NCBI GenBank assembly: GCA_031254035.1
Contig: JAIRVF010000057.1
Location: forward strand, 1-64,000
Direction: 5' to 3'
Source: Paenibacillus sp.
GTDB lineage: Bacteria > Bacillota > Bacilli > Paenibacillales > Paenibacillaceae
Length of the DNA stretch: 64,000 nt
In this document: positions 22,908 through 32,118 of the stretch, piece after piece
How the letters are laid out: each line of letters begins with the position of its first letter
Numbering within the stretch: position 1 is the first letter of the stretch
Position numbers and translations under genes: made by a program
The notes under the pieces: model-generated
Seen by the model: the letters and a program-made list of their open reading frames with translations, nothing else
Database searches by the model: none
Told to the model about the DNA's origin: nothing

Positions 22908-23791
22908 TTAGACGCTTCCTTCCCGGTCGTAATAATCCATAAAAATATCCTCTAAATTTTGTGTAAACATATCGATGCTCCGGATCTGGTATTTGGCCGT
23001 TTCCTGTACAAAACGGTTATAGTCCCCCTGCACCGATACACGCACCTGCTTACCTTTATAGGAATCGATATTGAGGCCGCTGGAAAGAAAAGCATCAAGG
23101 TCCGCTTTATTCTCGAATGTTACCTCAAACAACTTACGCTGAACCGCCTGCAGCTCATGGATATTTTTCACGGCAATGATTTTCCATCCTTAATGATCGC
23201 CGCCCGGTCGCATGTACGCTCGATTTCCGGAAAGCTATGCGAGGACATCAGAAAGGTGGTACCCTTCGCTTTTTCCTCAAGAACGAGTTCGATAAACACC
23301 TTCTGCATCAGCGGATCCAGACCTGAAGTCGGCTCATCCAAAATGATCACCTCGGGTTCATGCATAAAAGCGGCAACAATACCTACCTTCTGCTTCATAC
23401 CCTTGGACATTTTACGAATCGGGGTTTTATCATCAAACTGCAGCCTTTGGATCAGCTCGGCCCTGCGCTGTGGATTGACGCCACCCCGCAAGCTGGACAT
23501 GAAATCGAGGAAAGTCTTCCCCGTCATTCCCTCCATAAAAGAGATTTCTCCTGGCAAATATCCGATCAGCTTCTGAAATTGCCCCTGATCCTTCCATGTG
23601 TCATAACCTCGGATTTGAACGTATCCCTTTTCCGGCTTCATAAAACCCATGATGTGGCGGATCGTAGTTGATTTGCCTGCCCCGTTCGGACCAAGAAACC
23701 CGAATACCTCCCCTTTCAGGACGGTAAAAGAGACATCGTGAATCCCTTTGCCACCCGGAAAAACCTTTGTTACATGTGACACCGTAAGCAT
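22908..23791 (-). pseudogene. ABC transporter ATP-binding protein broken by a one-base deletion
   Basis: The first part (23791 down to 23168) has Walker A GPNGAGKSTT, signature MSKGMKQKV, Walker B VIILDEPTSGLD and the H-loop LMSSHSF, then ends in DGKSLP-stop. The second part (23171 down to 22908) continues with VKNIHELQAVQRKLFEVTF to the normal C-terminus. Adding one A to the AAAA run near 23187 joins them as AAIIKDGKIIAVKNIHEL, giving a standard subunit of about 294 residues. So this is a frameshifted gene or a sequence error. The truncated first product still has all ATPase motifs. Confidence 0.85.
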
Positions 23792-23890
23792 AGACAGCGC
23801 CTCCCGCTTGGGAATGAAATTATGAAATAAAATGAATCAAATATTTCATATCCAGATCATACGCCCGAGGTTTCAGAACGTCAATAGAGT

Positions 23891-23920
23891 AATGAAATAT
23901 TTTTGTGTTATAATTTCATT
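23891..23920 (+). promoter_or_regulatory. promoter and TetR-type operator
   Basis: AATGAAAT (23891-23898) and ATTTCATT (23913-23920) are a perfect inverted repeat over the TATAAT -10 box at 23909-23914 of the regulator gene. Further ATGAAAT/ATTTCAT half-sites lie at 23812-23853 on the side of the ABC operon. The regulator probably controls both directions. Confidence 0.65.
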
Positions 23921-23951
23921 ATTAGCGGCGGAAGCCGAAGACGGAGTTGAC

Positions 23952-24560
23952 ATGCATATGAATGGTTTTGAGCGTAGAGCAAGGCAAATTAAGGACAAAA
24001 TAAAAGAAACCACTTTGAACATGTTATCCATGTCCAGCGTGAAAGCGATCCGTATTGCGGATATTGCCAAGGAAGCCGGGGTTTCCCAAGTGACGATATA
24101 TAATTATTTTGGCAGCAAGGAAGCTCTGATCCGGGAAATCTTTCTGGAATTTATGGAATCAATTTTGGACGAATTCGAGGGGGTTGTTACCGGGAAAGCC
24201 ACATTAAAAGAAAAAATCGAATACATCATTTTGCAAAAGAAAAAAATCTCCCATTCTTTTCACCCTTCGGTACTTGCGGAGCTGATGGAAAATGATCTTG
24301 AAGTCCGGTTTATGATACAAAAAACTTATGAGGAGCGCAGCTTGCCCTTAGTTGTTGAACTTCTAGCCAAAAGCAAGGCAAACGGAGAGATTTCAAACGA
24401 TATTTCCGTTAATACGGTCATGCTTTATCTGAGTATGCTTAATGATTCCTCGCACCGTATGTTGGAATCCATCCAATACGAAGAGGATCAGGAAAAGCTG
24501 ATTGAAGAGATGGTCAACGTCTTTTTTTATGGCATTTGTGGTCCACAAACCCAAAAATGA
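23952..24560 (+). CDS. TetR/AcrR family repressor
   Basis: A 202-residue protein. The N-terminal helix-turn-helix is visible (VKAIRIADIAKEAGVSQVTI, YNYFGSKEALIREIF), followed by an all-helical ligand/dimer domain. The start at ATG 23952 fits GGAG 5 bases upstream and lies after the TATAAT at 23909. It is divergent from the ABC exporter genes, which it very probably represses; the ligand is presumably an exported compound. Confidence 0.88.
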   Translation: MHMNGFERRARQIKDKIKETTLNMLSMSSVKAIRIADIAKEAGVSQVTIYNYFGSKEALIREIFLEFMESILDEFEGVVTGKATLKEKIEYIILQKKKISHSFHPSVLAELMENDLEVRFMIQKTYEERSLPLVVELLAKSKANGEISNDISVNTVMLYLSMLNDSSHRMLESIQYEEDQEKLIEEMVNVFFYGICGPQTQK

Positions 24561-24588
24561 TTAACATTTTGTTAATTCTATGTTAACT
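24561..24588 (+). promoter_or_regulatory. PhoP-box-like 11-bp direct repeats
   Basis: TTAACA (24561), TTAATT (24572) and TTAACT (24583) are spaced exactly 11 bases, as in PhoP boxes of Bacillus (6-bp TTaACa units with 5-bp spacers). A possible -10, TATAGT, follows near 24616. TTAACATTTTGTTAA is also a palindrome, so a different regulator is possible. Confidence 0.55.
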
Positions 24589-24675
24589 TAGTACTCTCAT
24601 TGGGTTAAAATACTTATATAGTAATAGGTAGCCTAACATTAAGAAAAAATTAACAGGCTATCGAAAGGAGTCAAA

Positions 24676-26550
24676 ATGCTCGACTTTTCCATACGTACAT
24701 CGAAGCCGAGGACACCTGTCATCGGTATATTTGTTTTGCTGCTGCTGAAGCTTCTGCTTCTGCGCTATTTTTTCTTTGAGGAGATCATGTGGAGCCGCAT
24801 CGCTGTGGACGCCGCATCGCTGTTGGTGCTTCTATCCCTGATTGAGCTCGTGACCCCCTCGAAAGCTAAACGCATCGTATATTGGATTTTCAATCTACTT
24901 TGCTCGGTTATCTTTTTTGCATCGGCTCTGTACTTCCAGCATTTTAATACCGTGCCGACCTATACCGCCCTTTCCGAACTGAAGCAGGTGGGACAGATCA
25001 AAACGAGCGTTCAATCTACGATTGAAACGGCGAACTATCTATTTTTTGTTGACATCGTTGTGATTGCTCTGGTATGGATAACTGGAAAACTGATGAAGCG
25101 CAAATTCAGCATAACCACGCCGCTGCGCAAAAGATGGCCGGCTACGATCTGCGTTATTGCCCTGGCTGTTTCCGTATTTTTCATCCATCAGGACCGCACG
25201 ATCGCTAACGAAGTGCTCCAGGCTGAGCATCTCGGTTTTTTTAATTACCAGGTTGCCGCTGGCCTTAAAGCCAAAGAAGATGCCGCAGTCGCTGCATTCG
25301 GCAATATCGGGGACACCGTGGACAAAATTAATTTGCAGGAAAAAAACTTTAAATATCAGGATCAACCGCAAAAGAGCTCGAAGTTTTTCGGAGCCGCCAA
25401 AGGCAAAAATGTGATTGTGATCCAGATGGAGGCGTTTCAGAACTTCCCGATCCATCTATCCGTCGACAACCAGGAGCTCACGCCCGTATTGAATAGCCTG
25501 GCCAAAGGCAGCTTCTATTTTCCGCGGGTATTCCAGCAAATCGGTCAAGGCAATACATCGGACGCGGAGTTTATGAGCAACACCTCCATCTATCCGACAG
25601 CAACGGTTGCTATGTCTACTGGCTACGGCGACCGTGAACTGCCAAGCATGCCACGCCTGCTGGAGAAGAAAAATTACGAGGCAGATACATTCCATGTGAA
25701 CGACGTCAAGTTTTGGGACCGGAACAAGCTTTACCCCGCATTGAATTTCACCCATTACTACGACAAGCCGAACTATAAAAACGACCATTTCAATGAATTT
25801 GGCGCCTCTGACGAGGAATTGTATAAATTCGGCGTTCAAACATTGTCCAAGCTTCATCAGGAAAATAAGCCGTTTTATGCGCAGTTCATTACTGTCTCAA
25901 GCCATCATCCGTTTAACGTGCCTGAAGACCGGATGAAAATAACGATCCCAGCTTCCCTAGAAGGCACACAGCTCGGCAATTACCTGGCTGCCGTTAACTA
26001 TACGGATTACGCCATCGGAACCTTGATTGAACAGCTGAAGCAAAACGGGATGTGGGACGATACCGTGCTTGTCATTTACGGCGACCACTTTGGCCTACAG
26101 CCGCAGGATAATGATCCGGAAATGGTCAGCCAGGCGCTCGGCATCAAATATGATCCGCGTGTTACGCGCTTTAATATTCCGCTGATCATCCATGTGCCAG
26201 GAACGAAGGCCCTGGAAGTGAAGCAAGTTGGGGGCCAGGTGGATATTATGCCGACGCTTGCCAACCTGCTGGGGATCTCGCTGAAAGATGAGAACTTCAC
26301 CGCTTTTGGCCATGACCTGCTTAACATCGATCACAATGTCGTGGGCAGCCGCTACTATTTGCCAACCGGATCCTTCTTTAACGATGAAATTATGTACGTT
26401 CCGGGCAAAACGTTCGAGGAAGGCAGTGCGGTGAATTTGGACACGCTGGAGCCTGTCACTGACTTCTCCAAATATCGTGAAGATTATGATTATAACTTGG
26501 CTCAGATGAAGCTTTCTGACGAATACGTCAAGCTTTTGCCAAAACGATAA
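24676..26550 (+). CDS. lipoteichoic acid synthase family protein (LtaS-like)
   Basis: A 624-residue protein with five N-terminal membrane helices (about residues 15-170) and a large extracellular sulfatase-fold domain. It polymerises or primes glycerol-phosphate chains from phosphatidylglycerol. Metal and catalytic residues fit LtaS: Glu252 in VIQMEAFQNF, nucleophile Thr294 in GQGNTSDAEF, and Asp470-His471 in YGDHFG. It is one of the usual several paralogues in Bacillales; which one (LtaS, YqgS, YvgJ, YfnI) cannot be told. PhoP-like repeats lie upstream. A family B element starts 2 bases after the stop. Confidence 0.9.
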   Translation: MLDFSIRTSKPRTPVIGIFVLLLLKLLLLRYFFFEEIMWSRIAVDAASLLVLLSLIELVTPSKAKRIVYWIFNLLCSVIFFASALYFQHFNTVPTYTALSELKQVGQIKTSVQSTIETANYLFFVDIVVIALVWITGKLMKRKFSITTPLRKRWPATICVIALAVSVFFIHQDRTIANEVLQAEHLGFFNYQVAAGLKAKEDAAVAAFGNIGDTVDKINLQEKNFKYQDQPQKSSKFFGAAKGKNVIVIQMEAFQNFPIHLSVDNQELTPVLNSLAKGSFYFPRVFQQIGQGNTSDAEFMSNTSIYPTATVAMSTGYGDRELPSMPRLLEKKNYEADTFHVNDVKFWDRNKLYPALNFTHYYDKPNYKNDHFNEFGASDEELYKFGVQTLSKLHQENKPFYAQFITVSSHHPFNVPEDRMKITIPASLEGTQLGNYLAAVNYTDYAIGTLIEQLKQNGMWDDTVLVIYGDHFGLQPQDNDPEMVSQALGIKYDPRVTRFNIPLIIHVPGTKALEVKQVGGQVDIMPTLANLLGISLKDENFTAFGHDLLNIDHNVVGSRYYLPTGSFFNDEIMYVPGKTFEEGSAVNLDTLEPVTDFSKYREDYDYNLAQMKLSDEYVKLLPKR

Positions 26551-26551
26551 T

Positions 26552-26808
26552 GGCTCAATACTGAAATTAGTCCTTGACATTATGCGATGTGGCCGCTACG
26601 GTTACGGATCGTTCCTCCGATCGCTGTTGTCTCCAAATTTCTTGATCGTATTTAACTAAAGGTAAAAATTTGGAGACAAAGAATATGCTTCCGATGCTAG
26701 CTTTCCTTTGGAAAGCTTTCAAGCGAACGCTACGCTTCGTAAGAATCGATTCCGTTCCCTCCGCTACTTTCGCTTTTTTTGCAAAAACACTAATCATGAT
26801 GTTGAGCC
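26552..26808. mobile_element. MITE-like element, family B, 257-bp copy
   Basis: GGCTCAATACTGAAATTAGT at the left and ATCATGATGTTGAGCC at the right are inverted ends matching 20866-20953. The longer inside includes CTACGCTTCGTAAGAATCG and TCCGCTACTTTCGC, also found at 27816-27900. No gene. Confidence 0.75.
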
Positions 26809-26824
26809 AAGATAATTGTATTAC

Positions 26825-26864
26825 AAAAAGCCTCAAGCTCCCTTTCGGAAGCTTGAGGCTTTTT
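26825..26864. terminator. bidirectional terminator
   Basis: AAAAAGCCTCAAGCT and AGCTTGAGGCTTTTT pair almost perfectly. It ends the DeoR gene on the minus strand and would also stop transcription from ltaS. Confidence 0.85.
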
Positions 26865-26939
26865 CGGTTTATGCACTTTCCGGCGGTCGCAACGACGCTT
26901 ACGAATGTTCGCAGGAACCGGTTTTAGATCGTTTGGCCT

Positions 26940-27707
26940 TTAGAATGCATCCGCGACGATCAGCATAATTTCTTTTTCACGCAGTATCTTGGCATCCCCT
27001 GCTTCGATATGGCTATCGGTAATGACAGCGTCGATCTCTTCCCATCCGGCCACATGCGTAAAAGCCTGCACGCCAATCTTGCTCGCATCGGCCAAAAGAT
27101 ACACGGCAGCCGCCTGCTTGATCAGCTTATGTTTGACCATCGCTTGCAGTTCGTTCGACTCACTGATTCCGCGCTCGGGATGCACCCCTTTGCAGGAAAC
27201 AAAAGCCTTGTCGACATAGTAGGCTTCCAGGCTGCGTTCAGCCATCGGTCCGACATAAGAAAGAGATCTGGCGGCCAAAATGCCTCCAGTCGATATCACT
27301 TCGATTTTTTCCTTGGAAGACAGCTCCAGGGCTACCTTAATGGAATTCGTCAAAACCGTGAGCGGTATATCCGGTAAAATGGAGGCCATGTACCACGCCG
27401 TCGAGCTGGCATCCAGCGCAATCCGGTCATACGGTTCGATCAAAGCAACAGCCGCCTTGGCAATCCGCTTTTTCTCCTCCCGATGTATCACTTCACGCTC
27501 AAAATATGGAGTTTCGGCCTGCGCCTCTTTGACAGTGACCGCCCCGCCATGACTGCGTCGCAGCTTGCCCTGCTCCTCCAGACGGTCCAGATCGCGCCGG
27601 ATGGTCTCTTCTGTAACCCCGCATAACTCGCTGAGCTCGGATACTCGGATGCTTCCTCTCTCATTGACGAGGCCCACGATTTTATCGTATCTTTCTGCAA
27701 CTAACAT
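26940..27707 (-). CDS. DeoR/GlpR family transcriptional regulator
   Basis: A 255-residue protein. The N-terminal helix-turn-helix is the DeoR signature (VSELSELCGVTEETIRRDLD, LRRSHGGAV). The C-terminal DeoRC sugar-phosphate sensor domain follows (IALDASSTAWYMA, LTVLTNSIKVALEL, DKAFVSCKGVHPERGI). It represses a carbohydrate operon until a sugar phosphate binds. No sugar genes adjoin it, so its target is elsewhere; the rhamnulose-phosphate aldolase at 48700-49545 is one possible target by theme only. Confidence 0.9.
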   Translation of the reverse strand: MLVAERYDKIVGLVNERGSIRVSELSELCGVTEETIRRDLDRLEEQGKLRRSHGGAVTVKEAQAETPYFEREVIHREEKKRIAKAAVALIEPYDRIALDASSTAWYMASILPDIPLTVLTNSIKVALELSSKEKIEVISTGGILAARSLSYVGPMAERSLEAYYVDKAFVSCKGVHPERGISESNELQAMVKHKLIKQAAAVYLLADASKIGVQAFTHVAGWEEIDAVITDSHIEAGDAKILREKEIMLIVADAF

Positions 27708-27815
27708 AACTTCCCTCTTTCACAGCTGGCCTTTTATCTCTGCCGATATATTTCCATTATATGAAAAACATTGATCGACGTAAATTCTGAGGAGATAGAC
27801 CGCTTTTGGGCAGAA

Positions 27816-27900
27816 ATTTTGCGAATGACCGCTACGCTTCGTAAGAATCGATTCCGTCCCCTCCGCTACTTCGCATCTTTTCAAGTGCAAAGCTTATGCT
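27816..27900. repeat. internal fragment of a family B element
   Basis: CGCTACGCTTCGTAAGAATC, GATTCCGTCCCCTCCGCTAC and a following CAAAGCTTATGC block match the inside of 26552-26808 without its ends. Confidence 0.55.
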
Positions 27901-28037
27901 AACACAAAAATTTAAAAGATAACAAAAAAAAGACGGCATGAATGCGGTCCTTTAAAGCCATCTCATTGAGAATGAATTTTCACATGGTAGAACGAATTAG
28001 AGGCAGAAAGAGGCTTGTTTAGTTTATCTGAAATGCG

Positions 28038-28222
28038 CTAACGAAACTGGAGAGCGTTATATCCGCAAAAAAGGTACCGGTATAAATCTAACGAAACTAC
28101 ACATCGTTATTTGCGCAAAATACAACCGTATAAACCTCTTCTGGGCTGAATAGCGTTTTCTAGTTTCATTAGACATTTCATAAGCTCATTTTTGCCCGAA
28201 TAACGATTGGATGTTTCGTTAG
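28038..28222. repeat. four-unit intergenic repeat, two direct and two inverted
   Basis: CTAACGAAAC followed by about 10 bases and CGTTAT plus a CGCAAAA motif occurs at 28038 and 28088. The reverse complement (ATAGCG or AATAACG, then GTTTCATTAG or GTTTCGTTAG) occurs at 28150-28172 and 28197-28222. The units can pair into long stems. The rest of 27901-28283 holds no gene. Confidence 0.65.
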
Positions 28223-28283
28223 CTTTTCACCATAGATGCAGTAATCTGTATCTTTCAAACAGGACAATCTTTTCAGGCTACAC

Positions 28284-29558
28284 TCAGCGAACCTTATCCC
28301 GCATCATTAATAAACCGACCTCTGGCCCGGTTTTGATCTCCGCCTGGTTATCGGTTTTACTCTCTTCTTCGGGCTTTACGGCGAACAACGTCAGAAGTCC
28401 TCCTACAGCTCCCGCAATGGCCATAACGACAAAAAGCACCCAATGATTGGCCTTCATTAAAAGCGAAACCGCCGGTGGTCCTATGGATACGCCAATAAAT
28501 CTCATGCTGCTATACAAGGAAGTGATGGTCCCTCTTTGCTTTTGCTCAATGCCTTCCGTGATGAGTGCATCCATGCATGGGAGGACGGTACCGATTCCGG
28601 CACCGCATAGCGAAAAAAACACAATCACGAAAATAATCTGGCTGCTGAATCCGGTAATGACAAGACTCACAGTCAGAAGCGTCATTCCGGCAAAACTCGT
28701 CCATTTCATGCGCTTTTTGTTTTTTCCAATCATTTTACCTGCCACAAAAGAAGCTAAACACAACACGGCCAACGGAATTGCCAACACTAGCCCTTTGACC
28801 ACCCCATGCAGATTGTATTTGGTTTCAAGCGTTTCGGACAAATAAAAAAGAACCCCGAACAAAATGAACATGCTGATTCCGCCCACGGCGAAAATCGCAT
28901 ACAACCATTTCCCTCTTTCCCTCAGAATACTTTTTGTGTCAGAAAGAAACTGCCGGATAGAATGATCGCTTTGACTTTTCTTTTTCGGGATTTTGACAAA
29001 AAAAAGGACAAGCAGCATGGATATAATACATAACACCGGAATGCTCAGAAACGGCAAATACCACAGCACGCTTGCTAATAGCGCCCCTAATATAGGACTT
29101 AACACTTTGCCGAAGGTATTGGAGGTTTCAACGATCCCAAGGCTTTTGCTGACATCATCTTCTTCCTTAAACATATCCCCCACAAGTGGAAGAACGATTG
29201 GAAACGCGCCCGCAGCTCCAATCCCCTGAAGAAACCGTCCCGCAAGTATAATCCAGTAAGCGGTAATTCCGCCGGTCATCAAAGCCGCACCACCTGACAC
29301 CGCCCCCCCAACAGAGGCAATAATCAAGCTGGGAATGATAACGGTTTTTCGTCCAAAACGGTCAGACAAGTAACCAGCAATCGGAATCAAAAGAATGGCC
29401 ACTACCGCGTAAATGGTAATAAGCATGCTGACTTGTAAAGGGCTGACATGAAGCTGCTGCGATATTTGCGGCAAAATGGGAATCAGCATAGAATTGCCAA
29501 GCGTCATGATCAAAGGGATAGACGCCAGCGCCGCTAGATCCCACTTCTTGTCTTCCAT
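28284..29558 (-). CDS. MFS transporter (DHA1 drug/proton antiporter type)
   Basis: A 424-residue protein with 12 predicted membrane helices. The MFS loop 2-3 motif is present as GYLSDRFGRKTVI, and motif C-like glycine/proline residues occur in helix 5 (SNTFGKVLSPILGALLA), as in antiporters. The N-terminus NSMLIPILPQIS is typical of the tetracycline/multidrug group. It is likely an efflux pump; the substrate is unknown. It is single-gene. Confidence 0.85.
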   Translation of the reverse strand: MEDKKWDLAALASIPLIMTLGNSMLIPILPQISQQLHVSPLQVSMLITIYAVVAILLIPIAGYLSDRFGRKTVIIPSLIIASVGGAVSGGAALMTGGITAYWIILAGRFLQGIGAAGAFPIVLPLVGDMFKEEDDVSKSLGIVETSNTFGKVLSPILGALLASVLWYLPFLSIPVLCIISMLLVLFFVKIPKKKSQSDHSIRQFLSDTKSILRERGKWLYAIFAVGGISMFILFGVLFYLSETLETKYNLHGVVKGLVLAIPLAVLCLASFVAGKMIGKNKKRMKWTSFAGMTLLTVSLVITGFSSQIIFVIVFFSLCGAGIGTVLPCMDALITEGIEQKQRGTITSLYSSMRFIGVSIGPPAVSLLMKANHWVLFVVMAIAGAVGGLLTLFAVKPEEESKTDNQAEIKTGPEVGLLMMRDKVR

Positions 29559-29633
29559 GACAAAACCACCTTTATATTCGATAATACCTCGTTATATTGT
29601 GGTTTGTTTTGCAAACAACTATGCGTAATAACG

Positions 29634-29679
29634 GAAAAAAGCCATCCCTCCGTAGTTAAAAAACTACTGTAGAGATGGC
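29634..29679 (-). terminator. Rho-independent terminator
   Basis: GCCATC...GATGGC with inner TAGTT/AACTA pairing; on the minus strand a T-run follows. It lies just beyond the end of helD. Confidence 0.75.
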
Positions 29680-29702
29680 TTCCCTTCTTTGCCGGGTAAA
29701 CC

Positions 29703-32057
29703 CTATGCCTGCAATATATATTTATCTTCGCCCGCATCTTGAATGAACCGACATGGCTCGCCCAAGCAATGAATATGAAGCAGATGCATCGCGCGCGTAC
29801 ATGCCGTATAAAACAGCTTTCGCTCGGATTCCCTGTGGTAAGAGTCTTGCGAAGCGTCATAAATAACCACCGCATCGAACTCTACCCCCTTCGCCAGGTA
29901 GGACGGAATCACAAGCGTGCCTGTCACAAACGAGGGCGTGGTTTTGGCGATCTTTTTGAGCGGAATATCGTTCTTAAGCGAATGATATACCTGCTCGCAT
30001 TCCTCAGCTGTTTTGCAAATAATGGCTGTATGCTCATATCCCCGCTCACCCAGGCGCCGGATATCCTCCACAATATTCCGATGCAGTTTCTCCCTGCTGT
30101 CCGCCAGCTTTATGAGCGGCTTTTCGCCAAATCGGTTAAACGGTACAATCGCCTCTCCTCCTGGCATCATGCTGCGCGTGAAATCAACGATTTCCAGTGT
30201 CGAACGGTAACTGCGGGTCAGTGATATAACCTCGGTTTCCTCAGCACCGTACAACTGCTTTAGGGATTCCAGACTGCCCCCAAGCACATCCGTATGCGCA
30301 TAGATTCCCTGGTTTAAGTCTCCAAGCGCTGTCATGCGGGCACGTGGAAAAATCCTTTTGACATATTCAAGCTGGGACGGGGAGTAATCCTGTACCTCAT
30401 CAATGAAAACATGGCGGATTACATTATTGACCTGGAACCCTTTTACAAGATCCTGCAAGTAAAGATACGGCGTCACGTCCTCATAAGCCAACTTGCCTTC
30501 TTGCATTAATCGAACGGTTTCAATACCCATTTCGTCCCACTCGTCCGGGAGTCCGGCCTCTCCGCTAACCGAGAGGAAAAGTTCCTTGTTCGTGAACAGT
30601 TCTTCATACATTGCCTTGACATCCACGAACCGCATCCGTTTGATCCATTTGCGCACAGGTTTCAGCCATTCGTTGACAATCATTTTAGCCAAAAGGATGC
30701 GCTCACGTTCAAAATCGTCAAAGCTCATTTTTTTTCCGCTCTGCTTGCGACGAATCCGTGTATAGGCTTTTTGATATTCATCCGAGTCAAGCAAATCAAT
30801 CTGCTCGTCCACCCAAGGAGCCTGCCGCTCGTTTTTGGCAAACTGGGCCAACTCCTTGCCCAGCCAATCCCGCATAAGTTCGATTCGGTTGGCCAGCCGT
30901 ACTGCTGGATCATAGCTGTAAAACTTCTCCTGCATGGCTTGTTCTGACACAATTAATCGCCCTTTGAAGCGAACAGGTCTGAATTTCATGCCACTTTGCT
31001 CCAAATGGTTCTTGTACCTGCGGATCGTTTCCAGAAACTGCGATGAGGATTTGTAGTCGATGGATGCCTTCTTGACCGTTAACCACGGACCTTCCTCGGC
31101 TTTCAAAATCGACTCCATCTGTGAAAAAACATCCTCCAAATCGAACTCTCTGCCCAAACGGTGCTCCAAGTAGGCTTGGAAAGTTGTTTGCAACATATTT
31201 TCTTCGCCAAGCTCGGGGAGCACGGTCGAAACATAGCTGTTAAACATCGGATTCGGGGAAAAGAGGATGACCTGATCCGCTTTTAAAGTTTCACGGTATT
31301 TGTACAACAGGTAGGCAACCCGCTGAAGCGCTGCCGAAGTTTTTCCGCTGCCCGCCGCCCCCTGAACAACAAGCATCCGGCTTTTGTCGTTGCGGATCAC
31401 CGCATTTTGTTCTTTCTGAATGGTCGCAATGATGCTTTTCATCTGATTATCCGAGGAATGACTGAGAACCTGCTGGAGTAGTTCATCGCCAATCGTCACA
31501 CCGGTATCAAACATGACCTTGATTTGACCATCTCTAATAACAAATTGGCGTTTCAGTTCCATTGTGCCGCTGATCTCTCCGCTTGGCGTCTGATATGACG
31601 CAGGACCAGGCGATCCATCATAATAAAGGCTGGACACTGGCGCACGCCAGTCATAGACCAAAAAGGTTTCCTGATCGTCATCTAGAAAAGAGGCAATACC
31701 AAGATAAATGGTTTCCGCTTTTTTCTCTCCCTCTTCCGCAAAATCAATCCGTCCAAAGTATGGCGATCTGACCAGAAGCTTCAATTTTTTTAATGTCTCG
31801 GAGGATTGTAAGTGCGCAAGTTCCCGCTCGGATAACACTTGGGACTGCTGACGTAAGCTGGTGGAGGTTTCCCCCAGGTCATCGGAGCTGCTGAAGTTGA
31901 CTCTGACTTCATCCCAGAAATCCTTCCGCAGTTCAACGACATCGCCCCGGACAACACCCACTTCCGCTTCAAGGGTTCCCTTACGGACGGCAATTTTCTC
32001 AGTTACACTGTCCACCCGATCCTGCTCGTGCTGCCATTCCTGATCATTCAAATCCAT
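29703..32057 (-). CDS. helD: RNA polymerase recycling helicase HelD
   Basis: A superfamily 1 (UvrD/Rep-like) ATPase of 784 residues that frees RNA polymerase from stalled complexes. It has the HelD-type N-terminal coiled-coil arm (WQHEQDRVDSVTEKIAVRKG), Walker A GAAGSGKTSAALQRV near residue 235, Walker B VFIDEVQDYSPSQ, GDLNQGIYAH, the Arg-finger region SLTRSYRST and the C-terminal LFYTACTRAMH. ATG at 32057 (MDLNDQEW) follows AAGGGG; a TTG 11 codons upstream overlaps a divergent promoter. That plus-strand promoter drives the putative small RNA at 32119. Confidence 0.92.
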   Translation of the reverse strand: MDLNDQEWQHEQDRVDSVTEKIAVRKGTLEAEVGVVRGDVVELRKDFWDEVRVNFSSSDDLGETSTSLRQQSQVLSERELAHLQSSETLKKLKLLVRSPYFGRIDFAEEGEKKAETIYLGIASFLDDDQETFLVYDWRAPVSSLYYDGSPGPASYQTPSGEISGTMELKRQFVIRDGQIKVMFDTGVTIGDELLQQVLSHSSDNQMKSIIATIQKEQNAVIRNDKSRMLVVQGAAGSGKTSAALQRVAYLLYKYRETLKADQVILFSPNPMFNSYVSTVLPELGEENMLQTTFQAYLEHRLGREFDLEDVFSQMESILKAEEGPWLTVKKASIDYKSSSQFLETIRRYKNHLEQSGMKFRPVRFKGRLIVSEQAMQEKFYSYDPAVRLANRIELMRDWLGKELAQFAKNERQAPWVDEQIDLLDSDEYQKAYTRIRRKQSGKKMSFDDFERERILLAKMIVNEWLKPVRKWIKRMRFVDVKAMYEELFTNKELFLSVSGEAGLPDEWDEMGIETVRLMQEGKLAYEDVTPYLYLQDLVKGFQVNNVIRHVFIDEVQDYSPSQLEYVKRIFPRARMTALGDLNQGIYAHTDVLGGSLESLKQLYGAEETEVISLTRSYRSTLEIVDFTRSMMPGGEAIVPFNRFGEKPLIKLADSREKLHRNIVEDIRRLGERGYEHTAIICKTAEECEQVYHSLKNDIPLKKIAKTTPSFVTGTLVIPSYLAKGVEFDAVVIYDASQDSYHRESERKLFYTACTRAMHLLHIHCLGEPCRFIQDAGEDKYILQA

Positions 32058-32083
32058 ACCTGCTCTCATCCCCTTTTTTATAT

Positions 32084-32112
32084 TTGACAATTCTATTTTC
32101 GGATGTTATAAT
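32084..32112 (+). promoter_or_regulatory. consensus SigA promoter
   Basis: TTGACA (32084-32089), a 17-base spacer and TATAAT (32107-32112) match the consensus exactly. It points away from helD and towards the 3' end of ade, with no gene on that strand. Confidence 0.85.
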
Positions 32113-32118
32113 TGAAAA

